Positions 53,101 through 64,000 of a stretch of 64,000 nucleotides of DNA are shown piece after piece. Source of the DNA: Amyloporia xantha (Eukaryota > Basidiomycota > Agaricomycetes > Polyporales > Adustoporiaceae); assembly GCA_036971615.1 (NCBI GenBank), contig JAYKKR010000004.1, forward strand, positions 1,302,001 through 1,366,000, read 5' to 3'. Made by a program: the position numbers and the translations under genes. The stretch's first letter is position 1, and every line of letters starts with the position of its first letter. Under the pieces are notes generated by a model. It saw only the letters and a program-made list of their open reading frames with translations, had not been told where the DNA came from and did no database searches.

Positions 53101-54254
53101 CTCTGCCTTCTGATCTGTTTCTCGCTGTGCCATCATAATTGACGTGTTCATTATTAGCTCGGAAGAAAGGTGATATGCAACCCCGCAGACGAGTCTCCGT
53201 GCCACCCACGCCGCCGATGCAATTCGCACAAGGGATGATAGCAATGGAAGCTAAGGGCCTATCGATCAGCCATCCTCTCCATGGCCATTGGCCGTCGATC
53301 ATCGATAGGTCGATTCGTGCCATGTCATGACGGGCCTGCGGGCCGAAAATTGAGTACTCGCTCAGTGCTATCGAGTGGCCTGGATTTGCGGGGCCAGGGC
53401 ACAAGAAGTGTTAAGGCTTCCTCGAGGCGGCTAAGGGTGACTAGTGGCGGCGGGCTCTCCACAGCTAGCGACACGCGTAGGACGTGAGACGCCATCACGT
53501 CGGATACACGTCTCAAATGCTTAATGTTGGACGGTCTCCGCTACCGTCCGTCGGTTAGTGAGTTGCACGACCAGAAGATTGTTCAACCTTGTTTCAGTAC
53601 ACACCACTGTGACTTCCCATGTCATCATTGAACGCTCGGGATGAATGTAGAGGCTTTCTCTTGGCCGATAGGATGCACGACTTTCCCTGGAAATTCAAGT
53701 CTGGTGAGCGTATTTTCACCGACGACCCGCGTTGTTGTTTATTGTACTACTGGAAATATTTCGAACGGACACCAATCAAATCCCAACCTCATGATAAATG
53801 GGCTGACTCTTATTATCGGGGTTACAGGCATCTGGATCACAGTCATGATGAACAGCAGGAGGTACTGTCTGGTCTGGACATTAGTATTTCGGTCTGGGTT
53901 GTAACCTCTGTTACCGCAGCTAGAAATAATACAGATATTGAAGTGTTGTCCCACTGAGCTTGGGAAGTTCCATATTACAAGTTTAGGAGCCATCATCATA
54001 CGTAGCAGAGAATAATCTGAGACAGACGACGTGAGTGCAAATAGCACAAGATAGTCCTTGTTCGGCTTGTTATTTGGGTCGACATAGTCACCCAAACCGA
54101 AGTTCATCATACAAGCCCTCTGGTCGACTTTCCCCGCTTTAATGCTTAAGACTTCAGACAATTCTGCCTTTCCAAGCCTTCTGTTTGTTCTTGCGCGCCA
54201 GCGCAAGCACAAGACTTGCCATATCGGGACCTTTCGATATGATCGGGATTGGTA
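50136..54254. other. long region between the divergent RING paralogues
   Basis: Four kilobases without a gene I can support. A minus-strand frame at 53739-54257 is open for 172 codons but has no recognisable domain, and it runs just into the end of the MITE. The two ends should hold the promoters of the RING genes. Confidence 0.45.
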
Positions 54255-54656
54255 CACTGCAAAGAAATCACCATTTCACAGGCAGTGAAAAGGGTAAGAT
54301 AGGTGTGAACAAATATTGACTTATGGAACCATTTCAAGCAAGTTGGAATTGTATGGAATGGTTATTATTTCAAAAGCTATTGTAGATTTGGAAAGTTAAA
54401 ATTTAATGGACTAAGTGAGGCTACATAAAAGATACATGAAAAATATTACTGATCTGTCAGTAAATGCTTCATTCTATTAATTTTAAGTAACCTTATTTAG
54501 TATGTCAAGCTTGAACTTAGTAAATCTCCAACAGGTTTATGAAATAATAACATTTCACACAATTTCAACTTGCCCAAGATGATTTTATAAGTAAACCATT
54601 TCCCGTGCCTACCTTACCCTTTTCAATGCCTGCGAAACGGTGATTTCTTTGCAGTG
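54255..54656. mobile_element. CACTG-ended foldback MITE with GTA target duplication
   Basis: The 402-base element begins CACTGCAAAGAAATCACC and ends with the inverse. The two halves stay similar for most of their length: AGGCA-TGAAAAGGGTAAG, then AAGTTG-AATTGT-TG-AATG and TTATTATTTC recur in inverted order. GTA lies directly outside both ends (54252-54254 and 54657-54659). CACT[A/G] termini plus a 3-base duplication are the hallmark of the CACTA/EnSpm superfamily. It has no coding capacity. Confidence 0.85.
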
Positions 54657-54967
54657 GTATGTCCTAACTCTGTCTGGTAGAAAATAAGGACTTATCAGCT
54701 GCATTCCCATCTCTTCAATAAGCCCAACTTATTGTAGAATATTGCCTCAAAGCCGCAAGCTGCTGAGGACAATCGCCCTTGGAACCAAACCACGACAGGA
54801 TTACACGCACAACCATCGCATTATGTGAGTATGTTTTTGGTTCTCATTTGTCAACGAAAGTGACAGAATATGTAGAAGAGTTTCGACTTTGTGGCACCCT
54901 CACACTCACATCTGCAGTCCGCCCAGTGAGGGCTGCTGCCTATTAATCTTTTCTCAGAAACGTCTTT

Positions 54968-57900
54968 ATGCTCATCGTACACCCATCGTCGACGTGCGAC
55001 GTCTGTCTGGACGGCTACAACTGGTCAACGCCCTCGCACAGCCCACATGCGATCGCGTGCGGACATGTCTTCTGCCTGCAGTGCGTCTAGAGCCACGGCT
55101 GCTCGCACGGTCACTCATACCCAGGTGCAGATGTCTCCAATCTCTGGTCCCCTCCATCTGCCCGCTCTGTCGCAAAGCTTTCAGGCGCGACAAGATCAGA
55201 AAGTTGCACATCGATCGCCTCACATCGAGCGAGGATCTGGACAATATCGGCGGAGCAGAGGAGTCCGAGTTCTTGCAGCGGATAGCTCTGTTCTTCGGAG
55301 AAAACACGCCCGACGAAGATGTCACTGCTGTCATCGAGGAAGTCAACGAATGGCTCTCGGTGCGTGAAGAGAACCCTAGCGCAGTAAGTCATCTTTCCGT
55401 CTCTATTTTGTTTCTCGGGGCATAGTTCTGTATTCCATTGAATTGTGTACAAGTTGTGTTCCTGAATGTGCCAGTGACCACTCAAACGTGCGCAGTGGGC
55501 TCTGTGGCTCATGAGTTGGCCATCGTTCGAAAATCGCTCTTTAATCCCTGAGATATTCACAGTGGCGAATGTATGCACATGGGAGTAGTAGAACGATGCC
55601 CCGAGTGTCCTATGTCTTCCGTGCTGTGTTCATGAAGTATTTATGTCAAGCATTCGACCTTGCGTTTTCGTTGCGGCTGCTTAGCATAGGGCGCTGTTGT
55701 CAGCGGTTGCTGCGCTGCGTAGACACAAAGAGTTACAGCAAGAGACACGAGAAGCTAGAGAAACGATCGAGGGTCTACTCAATGAACACCGCCGAAAATT
55801 ACGTATCAAAGAGCAAGATCTGCAAACCGCAAAAGCTGTGGAAGATAGCCTCTTGGAACAACTGCAGACCATGGAGGAAGATTACAATGCGTGAGCAAGT
55901 GCACCATTTTTGATGTTATTCTGACTAATCGTTCCCGTTTGTTTTAGGAAGGTAAATGTACTGTCACTAATTGTAGATGGCCTTGACAGAACTACTATTT
56001 TCCAGCTTGCCAATATGGAACGTGAACTCGCAAGTTTACGTGGTGAACATCCCAGCGATCAAACAGAAGCGTCCAAGTCGCCGACCAATCTCCCTAACCC
56101 ACCCTCCCAGACCCCAGACCCTTCCCGGTACCAAAGTGCCTCCAACCCTCTTCCGCAGCCACCGCAGCCAGTGTCCGTCGAGCGCATGGCCGCCCTCACG
56201 CGCCCGTACACGTCGATGAGCGGCGATTCCTCCACCGCTGCGTTTTCCACGCCGGCGCCCACTGCTAGTAACAACAGCTCCGACCGATCCCGTACAGGGC
56301 GCTCCAGTTCGCCAGCTCAGCTCCTGCGAGACTACAAGGACGACCTGCGCAGGGACAGAGCGCTGCGTCCGCCCCTGCTCGTCCCTGGCGCTCCACTCGC
56401 GCAGAAAGGTCGTCCCCCCGCGCCCGGGCCAGGACCGTGAGCATGTCGTGCGTGGACCGCGGAACGACGTAAGACGCTCGGCATCGTCGGGCTCTGTCGA
56501 CGTGACACCTGTTCTTCCCGCCAATGGGAGCGTGCGGAGCGCGGGCGCGGCGACGCCAGCCCAGGCGGCATATGGGTACCAGTACGGCTATATTCCTGGC
56601 CAGGGCTATGCTTACTACCAGGTCCCGTGGCCTGCGGCGTCCTCTAGTACAGCATCGATTGGCGCGAGCGACGGGGCGACTCGCAGCGGCTCAAATGTCG
56701 ACGTAGCATCAGGATCTGTGTACAACGAGCAAATCGCTAGAAGTCCCAACTCGCAAAATTCCGTCGTCGTGCCACCGCAAACCAATGGCCGTTCGGAGGA
56801 CCCTGCGCAGGGCCGTTCAAGGCGTGCTTCGCTGAGGCACGATTCGAGCGCTCCCACTATGTCGCAAGATCCGGCTCCCATCCCCGCGCCTGGTCAACAT
56901 TCAAATACAAGTACCATGTCAGGTGCCAGTCTCAGGAATATGGCTTTGCTAGATCCGCCCTATGCGCCGCGAGCAGCCAGCCGCGCTCAGAGCACGGACC
57001 ATCGTGACATCCTCAGTCTTCTTGGGGTTTCTCCGGCGCCCCAAGCCTCTGAACCCTCTCCAGTATCCACCTGGGGGACTGTTCGTTCGTCACAAATTTC
57101 ATCGCGGAACTCCACCAACTCAAGCCTCGGTGATCTTGGCTTGGTCGGGCTCCCTGGGGCGCCGGATGACTTGTCGGGAGAAGACGATATTCACAGGGAG
57201 GATGCATCGGAAGGAGAAAGCGACGATGCTGAGGAGGATGACTTGATGACGCCGAGGAGACGGCCTTTGCCGTATGGCAGAGGCACATCGGCTGAGCACT
57301 CTCGATCGGCTCAAGCAGAATTAGGATTGGGCTTGTCGCTCAGCACGAACCGTAATCCTCCACGACAGGTCATCCGCGGGCCGCAGGAGCTGCAAATTGT
57401 TAGTCAGTCACTCTTACAATTAGCGAATCGCAACGGAAGAGAATCCCGTGGCCAAGGCCGTGCTACTCCTACGTTCAACGCCGATTCGAGGGACGCCATC
57501 ATAGGCTCGAGAACAGGGGTTCCACTCTACAGCTCGCGGCCTCAGTCAAGACGTGGTGACGAGGACAGGCCACCTGTAGGGCCGATGCTCCCCTCCAGAA
57601 CACATAGCGAAACGCTCGGTTACCACGACCATGCGAGCATGAGTGATTCCGAACAGGTATACTCGCGGCATGGTCATTCAATGCATCGCAGGCACGCATC
57701 CATGTCCGGGTACGCTGCATCATCGGCTTTCACGCCTCAAAGCGCCATGTTGAGGCGACCGTCGGGGTCTGCTCGCACCTCCGATCGCCACAGTCAGAAT
57801 GTCCGGTTTCAGACCCCTACCAGCGCCGAGGGCCCGTCTCCTGCAGACCGCAGGCATCATGAGACGCACCATCGCATTCCGCCTGTGTCTGCCACCGATG

Positions 57901-58088
57901 CAAACGGATTTGTGCCGGCTCTCGGGCAAAGTTCCTTACTGTTGTCTTTCTCTAATGGTACCCAGTCCACTTCTGCAGCTGTCAATGGCAGCGGCGAGGA
58001 CTCTGGCATACGCGCTCCAGCTCCCAGGTCTGTTGGTAGTCAGAACAATAGTCTCTTCGGGCTCTGGAATGCGCGAAGTGGCCGATAA
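54968..58088 (+). CDS. RING-finger / coiled-coil protein, paralogue B, one frame break
   Basis: Paralogue of the minus-strand RING gene. Exons are 54968-55080, 55131-55383, 55685-55890, 55948-55951 (four bases, GAAG) and 56006-58088. The RING reads CDVCLDGYNWSTPSHS, AIACGHVFCLQCLQSLVPSI and CPLCRKAF; then VTAVIEEVNEWLS and a coiled coil (ELQQETREARETIEGLLNEH ... LLEQLQTMEEDYNAKLANME). The remaining 690 residues are Ser/Pro/Gly-rich and disordered. The 301-base intron 55384-55684 ends so that the next exon starts with His, as in paralogue A. The reading frame shifts inside a run of six C (56414-56419): one C too many; with five, the frame continues as RPGQDREHVVRGPRNDV to the stop at 58088, about 885 residues. 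I consider the break a likely consensus error. Confidence 0.87.
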
Positions 58089-58399
58089 GTTCTTGTGGAT
58101 TAATTCAGAGTTGTTTGTTACTGCTATTTTATTTTATCGTTGCTTTGTTATGAATGTCCTTATCTGCTGTGCTTTGATAGCGTCTGTTTTTTTGAAATAA
58201 TAATGTCTCACATCTATTGACACCTCACCTGGCTACCTCTGTATACTGAGATTTTGCTGCCGTGTGGACAGTATTGACGACCATGCGGCATGCGTACGAT
58301 ATGGCGTGGGATCGATAGTCGATCTGAGACATGAATGAGCCAGCACAGGAAGGATTCCGAGGCTCATCCCCCAGGAGCAAACTCTCAACCAGTCAGCTG
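58089..58399. other. convergent intergenic region
   Basis: This 311-base stretch lies between the 3' ends of RING paralogue B (+) and the acyltransferase (-). No feature was seen. Confidence 0.5.
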
Positions 58400-60714
58400 C
58401 TATCTCTGGGGAACTGCAAGGAAAGTGTCAAATTGAGTCTTGATCATGGGATCGATGACGTGTTGCACGTCCGGATCGCGCAAGCATTCAGTAAGGGCAG
58501 AAGTCGCCTGCGCGCGTGCCACCAGTAATGGACGGATCAACTGGCGCGTTGACGGAACCGGGAGACGACGTGGTTGGGCATCGTCAGTTCCGGCAGGAGC
58601 AATTGATGGTCTCAATGTAACGGGCTCGGAGCGATTCTTGATGAAGGAATTGACGGGGGGCCGGGGTGGTATCGCATACAAGTCGAGTGTCTCCGATGGG
58701 AGGTCACCAGGAGATACGACACCGATTAAGACCTTGAAAGAAGTGATAAGACGTTTGAGCCTATGCATACCGAGCCAAGCGAATTCAATTTCAGCGTCAC
58801 TGGCTTGATGAGACTCGCTGTTTGACACTCACTGTCTGTAATTACCTGTGCGGAACACGCGATATCAACACGACTGTAAGGGTGTCGGCATGCGGCGGAA
58901 AGATGACCTACTTCCGACTAATGCGTTGTGCCACTTGGATAAGATCCAGGCGGCGCCGTACGCTGCTCCGCACAGACGCATGGTGTCCGGCAGAATACCC
59001 CTTCGACTAGTCAGCCACGCTGCAATCTGGCTGCCAACCTGCAACAACCTAGTTTTGTGCTCCCCAAAGACGCGAACCACCTTATTCAAATAGGGAAAGC
59101 TAGTCCTCGAGGCTGCCGCGCGGACCGCAGCCTTGCCCACAAGTGAATAAACGATCCCAGCCCCAAGTACACCGAAGACAGCCTTGAATTGTGCGTGAGT
59201 TTCTTTTTCCTGAGGGCTCGCTAGAGCACGCTTTCCCAGGAGCGCAAGAATGTACGCCGGAACATGCAGGAGGAAGGGCGGAAGAAAGAACAAGAAGCGT
59301 GGATGCACCAAAGTGATCGCCAGCTGCTTAAAGAAGGCGGATGTCGCTCCAGTGACTAACTCGGCTGTCCGGGTCTCGGGGAAGACTGCTACCAAAGAAC
59401 TGTGAGATATGGAAGTGTAGTACGAGAAAGAATAATATTTGAGAAGCTCTTCCTTTGCTTTCGTTGTCGAAGGTGACCCGTTCGGCTGAGAAAATATGTC
59501 GATGAGACTGGTGTGTCACGAAAACCCCATGAGAACGAACCTTGCAGCATGACATTGACGAAAACGCACCTTTGGCAAACCTGGGTGAATTTTTGCATGG
59601 GTATATGCTCTCCTCCAGACCACAAAATCTCTGCCGCCATTCTTGCGACGTGCAGCGTCTCCCTGCAGCATGTCTAGCTACATCATACCTGGGTTAAGGA
59701 GCAGCTCACCAATTTGGCGCATTGATTGTGAGCTCGACCATCCGTCGTTCTATTTCTCTGGTGAGGCTTTTGACGACTGCACGAGGATCACCGTCCATCT
59801 CGTAAAGATGTTTCTCCACATAGTCGGTCGCATCGATAGGGGCTCCCCATCTACAGCGAACATTTGAGTTATGAGCTAGAAGTGCAGAGAACACTCAGAC
59901 CTCACGCAGATCTACCCAATCGAATGAGTTGAGCAGGTATCAGTACGATGAAGGCCCGTCCACAAGCTCCATATAAATCACCCACACGACTCTGGTATTC
60001 GGTTTTGTCAGTGTGCACGATTCCGACCGGCACGATGAGCAGCTTCGCAGCCTTCGACGTGTGCAGTGAAGCTCCCCCACTTTCGCGCTGCCAGCGGACG
60101 TATTCCAGCGCAGCCCATGCTGCTCCCTCTTTCACCTGAACGATCCGAGGCTCCGTATAGCTCGTGCCTTCTGGAAAGACGCCAACTACCTCGCCGGAGT
60201 CAAGGGCTCGGAAAGTTTCGCGGAATAGTGTTTGACGGGACTGATCAGCAACCTTGAGTCCACCGCTCTCCGAGCCTTCCCCGACCGTACTCGAATTGGG
60301 ATTGCGTCGGACAGGAATGCTTCCAGATGAGAGGAGGATGGCGCGGGAAACAGGGTTCTTGAACAGAGTGGATTTGGCCCAGAAACAAAGAGGACGCCGA
60401 TGCGGTATGGTGACGGCTTGGTATAATCTCAGCACCAAACCCAAATTCTGCCTCGCGCAGGAGATATGCCGAACACTCACCGAGCGTCGCAATATCCAGA
60501 ATTTCGTTGTGATGGCACGAGACACTGTCAAAGTACACTACAAGTCAGTGAGATGGTTGCAACACGAGTTGCTACAACCAAAGAACATAACGTACACAAT
60601 CAGAGGACCGACGTCGGGCACGTTCTCACCACCTGAGACGTCTACCTCCGAGTAGAATATCAAAGCCCAGTCTGATAATTTGCGCAACGCACGGTACACA
60701 AGCCTCGGTTCCAT
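58400..60714 (-). CDS. glycerol-3-phosphate/DHAP acyltransferase (SCT1/GPT2 type)
   Basis: ER membrane acyltransferase that makes lysophosphatidic acid from glycerol-3-phosphate, the first step of glycerolipid synthesis. The start is the ATG at 60714 (MEPRLVYRALRKLSDWALIF). The PlsC motifs are present: HNEILD (motif I, H-x4-D), GSIPVRRNP, and FPEGTSYTEPRIVQVKEGAAW-like motif III. The family-specific C-terminal half follows: VEKHLYEMDGDPRAVVKSLT, a membrane region (PRFLFFLPPFLLHVPAYILA), and AAYGAAWILSKWHNAL. The C-terminal tail is hydrophilic (PPRPPVNSFIKNRSEPV). The joins at about 59985/59860 and 58905/58810 are my least certain; several acceptors fit. No clear frame break was seen. Whether it matches Sct1 or Gpt2 cannot be told. 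Confidence 0.9.
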
Positions 60715-61740
<1,026 letters not shown>

Positions 61741-62768
61741 CTTGTGAAGGGGATAGGGTGTCTTGAGGAAGGTTGAGGACGAGATACAGCACGACGATCA
61801 ACGAAAGACTGGGAGAATGTCTTGAGAATCACATTCGTGACAAGCGCTGTGACATGCTGTAATTCTGTCACATATGTCACTTGTAGCGGCGACCGCCATG
61901 CATGCTTGCTCGAATTCTTTACGTGTACTGTATTGAAACGGCCACATACGGTGATACATGTCTACGCAGACTGGGTGCGAACCGATGCTGCACTGGGCCA
62001 CCGCAAGCGGTACACAATGGGCAGTGGTCACAGCACTTCTGCACGGGCGCGCGAACTCGCAAGGGAGGCTTTGCATTGCTTTTCATCTCTGCCCTGCTCA
62101 AGTCCCGCTGTCCAACCAATGCTCGTATCTGATAAATGTCAACCAGAACCCACTGAGTCTGTCGATCTGTCGCTAAGCTCTACGCAGCACTTCAGTTGCG
62201 TACCCCTCATGTGGATGGTCTAGAGTCCCATGATGCACACGGATCTTGCGATGCTTATCGAGGGTGGACTCGAGGCGGTTACTGCTGTGGTACGCTTCTG
62301 ACTTCCGTGATGTGATGCAGCAGTATTGCGATCCCAAGTACGCCTTTTCTGGCTTTCTGCGGCGCCAGTGCTCGCGGAGAGATCCGTATAGGCTGCCTTT
62401 GGGCAATTTCGAGCAGTCTTCGCTCGTCAAGCAGGGCTCATTCCCTTCCTCGTGTGCACCGATGCGGTGTTGTGGGACGCTGCGGTCCACTGTAGGCAAG
62501 ATCATTGTCCAGCCTGCAGTACTTTCGCTTTAGCTCTGCTGGCGGTACTTTACCTGATCGACCTCGAAACGTTGCGATAAGCAAGGCAAGATATGATGAT
62601 ATCCATCGGTCATCTGATAAACGGACTTGTCGGCTTCTACCTATTTACAGAGGAGACGAGCAATTACTGCAGCCTATATAAGCCCGGTAGTCTATCGTAG
62701 AAGGCCCAGCACCGTAGCCTAAGTCACCCCTTCACCCCATCTACCCATCTCCCGCTCCCTCCAACGCT
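61741..62768. other. divergent intergenic region, RPS14 / cyanase-like gene
   Basis: One kilobase between divergent genes. Short open frames on both strands (62173-62533) overlap each other and have no recognisable motif. Promoter elements were not identified with confidence. Confidence 0.5.
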
Positions 62769-63184
62769 ATGGCCCCCAACCCGCAATGCTCTGCTCTTGC
62801 TGCGGCGAAGGAGAGGAAGGGTGAGCTTATCCACCGTTCTTCTGCATAGCATTTCCCTGACGACTGATGTATGTGATTGGTGCTCAGGGTTGTCTTACGC
62901 TCAGATCGCTTCCAGCATCGGTATCTCTGAGCAACGCGTGGTTGACAGTACGTTCCTGCTCTCTTTCCGCCGTTTGTTCATGCATCGTGGTGTTGATCGG
63001 ACCGTCTCGACGCAGTCTGCACGGGTGCGGCCGTCGCCACGACCGGCGAATTCAACTCGCTCGCGAGCGTGCTCGACATCAAGTCTCCCGTGCGTTTTCA
63101 TTTAGCTTTGACAGGGGGCGTGGAGATGAACTGAGGTTACTTGACATATAGGCTCCTCAGGACTCCGCCCACGTCCGTGTTTGA
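62769..63184 (+). CDS. small cyanase-N-terminal-like helical protein
   Basis: Four exons, 62769-62820, 62888-62947, 63016-63089 and 63152-63184, encode only 72 residues. CSALAAAKERKGLSYAQIAS followed by SIGISEQRVVDICTGAA and FNSLASVLDI resembles the N-terminal helix-turn-helix-like domain of cyanate hydratase (AAKxxKGLTFxxIAxxLGxSEVxVA, then xxLAxxLGI). Cyanases are about 150-165 residues long, and their catalytic Arg, Glu and Ser lie in the C-terminal half, which is absent. The protein is therefore not a cyanase; a DNA-binding, dimerisation or unknown role is possible. All splice sites are GT-AG and the joins keep frame. It is either a domain-only family or a truncated derivative. Confidence 0.7.
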
Positions 63185-63886
63185 GATCGAAGCATGGACA
63201 AGGACTGTTGCAATCTGATACGCCCTGCATCTGTATTATATATCTGTTGTACCATCTGGCATCCGTGAAGCTTTTTGCAATGGAATTATTGTAGCCTGAT
63301 TAGCCTCGAGGTGCACATCAGCATAGCTGCGACGTGCGACCGAGCACACGCCAAGGCCCAACAGCGAAACAGATGGCTCAGTAATTTGATATCTGCGGCT
63401 CGTACTTGAGGTCTTTGGAAGATCGCGACCCCACCTAAATCTGCAGGCATATATGCACAGCTTGACACACTTCAACAGTGATTGAGAACAATATTAATTT
63501 CATGCTACACCCATTCGTCGTTCGTCACGATTGGCCCATCAAGCTAGCCCTAGCGCCAGGGTGTAAACTGTCTATATCCTGGAGACCCGGCTAATTGATC
63601 ATCATGTGGTCCCGAGGGCTGAGAACCCAATACCTCAACCACGCAGAGCAGGAAGGACTCCCAATTACAGTATTTGGCCATTATATGTTTGGCATTTGGC
63701 ATTTGGCATTTGCCTTGGCATTTGCAGACTTTCAGATGGTACAGTGCCAATCACATGACCGGACTTCTTGTTCGCAGTGACAGTTCACTAATATCACTAT
63801 ACGGCGTACCACTTACTACGAGGAGGCATATCATACCGCACCCGTAGGCTGGTCAACTTGTATATCGCTACTGGAAGCAATACGCC
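63185..63886. other. intergenic region
   Basis: Seven hundred bases without a gene, with one heptamer repeat at 63691-63723. Confidence 0.5.
63691..63723. repeat. short tandem repeat, GGCATTT heptamer
   Basis: Three contiguous GGCATTT units are followed, after a five-base interruption, by a fourth. A simple microsatellite. Confidence 0.9.
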
Positions 63887-64000
63887 ATGCCCGGGCCATT
63901 TCCAATGTTACCCATAGAATTGTTGCATCACATCATTTTGCAATTTGTGCACGGTGTCTACCCTGTACCCGCGGACGAGAGCATCGGCTTACCTGTCGCC
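63887..64000 (+). CDS. 5' end of an F-box-like protein gene (runs off the window)
   Basis: From the ATG at 63887 the frame stays open to the last base, 38 codons. MLPIELLHHIILQFV resembles the start of an F-box (LP-x-EL-x2-I-I), a family strongly expanded in Agaricomycetes. Only the first part of the domain is visible, so the call rests on one short motif and the open frame. Confidence 0.5.
   Translation, partial: MPGPFPMLPIELLHHIILQFVHGVYPVPADESIGLPVA

Noticed and set aside
53739..54257. 172-codon minus-strand frame next to the MITE
   Set aside because: No recognisable domain, it runs into the MITE end, and an overlapping plus-strand frame is also open; not enough support for a gene.
62173..62533. 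Overlapping frames of 95-110 codons between RPS14 and the cyanase-like gene
   Set aside because: Open on both strands, without motifs; most likely chance.

Overview
This window looks like nuclear DNA of a filamentous basidiomycete, most likely an Agaricomycete (a mushroom or polypore relative). The signs are genes on both strands broken by many introns of about 50-75 bases with GT...AG ends, very small exons, a fungal gene set (YPK-type AGC kinase, DUR3 urea transporter, eIF3l, RPS14, SNARE, YOR1-type ABC transporter, microsomal P450) and a Ty1/Copia retrotransposon. All products were named by reading translations and motifs by eye; no database search was run.

Layout. 916-3268 (+) cytochrome P450; 3834-5410 (-) C2H2 zinc-finger protein; 5411-8127 no secure gene, but a cluster of strong hairpins; 8128-14594 (+) ABCC/YOR1-like exporter; 15271-18248 (-) DUR3 urea/polyamine symporter with GATA-type sites upstream; 19485-21306 (-) class I glutamine amidotransferase; 22252-24456 (+) YPK1-like kinase; 24993-26187 (+) GNAT acetyltransferase fused to an MSS4/DSS4 domain; 26448-30657 (-) M1 aminopeptidase with a degraded relic behind it at 31284-31617; 32193-34506 (+) eIF3 subunit l; 34881-35719 (+) SYN8-like SNARE. 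From 35.7 to 48.1 kb lies a gene-free mobile-element island: a young Copia element (38100-43883, LTRs 302/304 identical, CAGTG target duplication) sits between two inverted TGTCGGAAAAA termini, followed by a second TIR element that carries a GAC-rich minisatellite. From 48.1 kb come two divergent RING-finger/coiled-coil paralogues (48115-50135 - and 54968-58088 +) separated by 4.8 kb that holds a CACTG-ended foldback MITE (54255-54656). Then follow a glycerol-3-phosphate acyltransferase (58400-60714 -), RPS14 (61062-61740 -), a small cyanase-N-domain protein (62769-63184 +) and the 5' end of an F-box-like gene running off the window (63887 onward).

The genes do not form a pathway or a secondary-metabolite cluster; this is an ordinary mixed housekeeping segment with a transposon island. 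Two signals stand out. First, exons of only 4 bases are needed to keep frame in three genes, and one of these tiny exons is conserved between the two RING paralogues. Second, five otherwise intact coding regions (P450, amidotransferase, YPK1, Copia pol, RING paralogue) are each broken by a single base, four times by one extra base in a short homopolymer. Because one of them is a YPK-type kinase that fungi normally keep intact, consensus errors in the assembly are a more likely cause than five independent pseudogenes.
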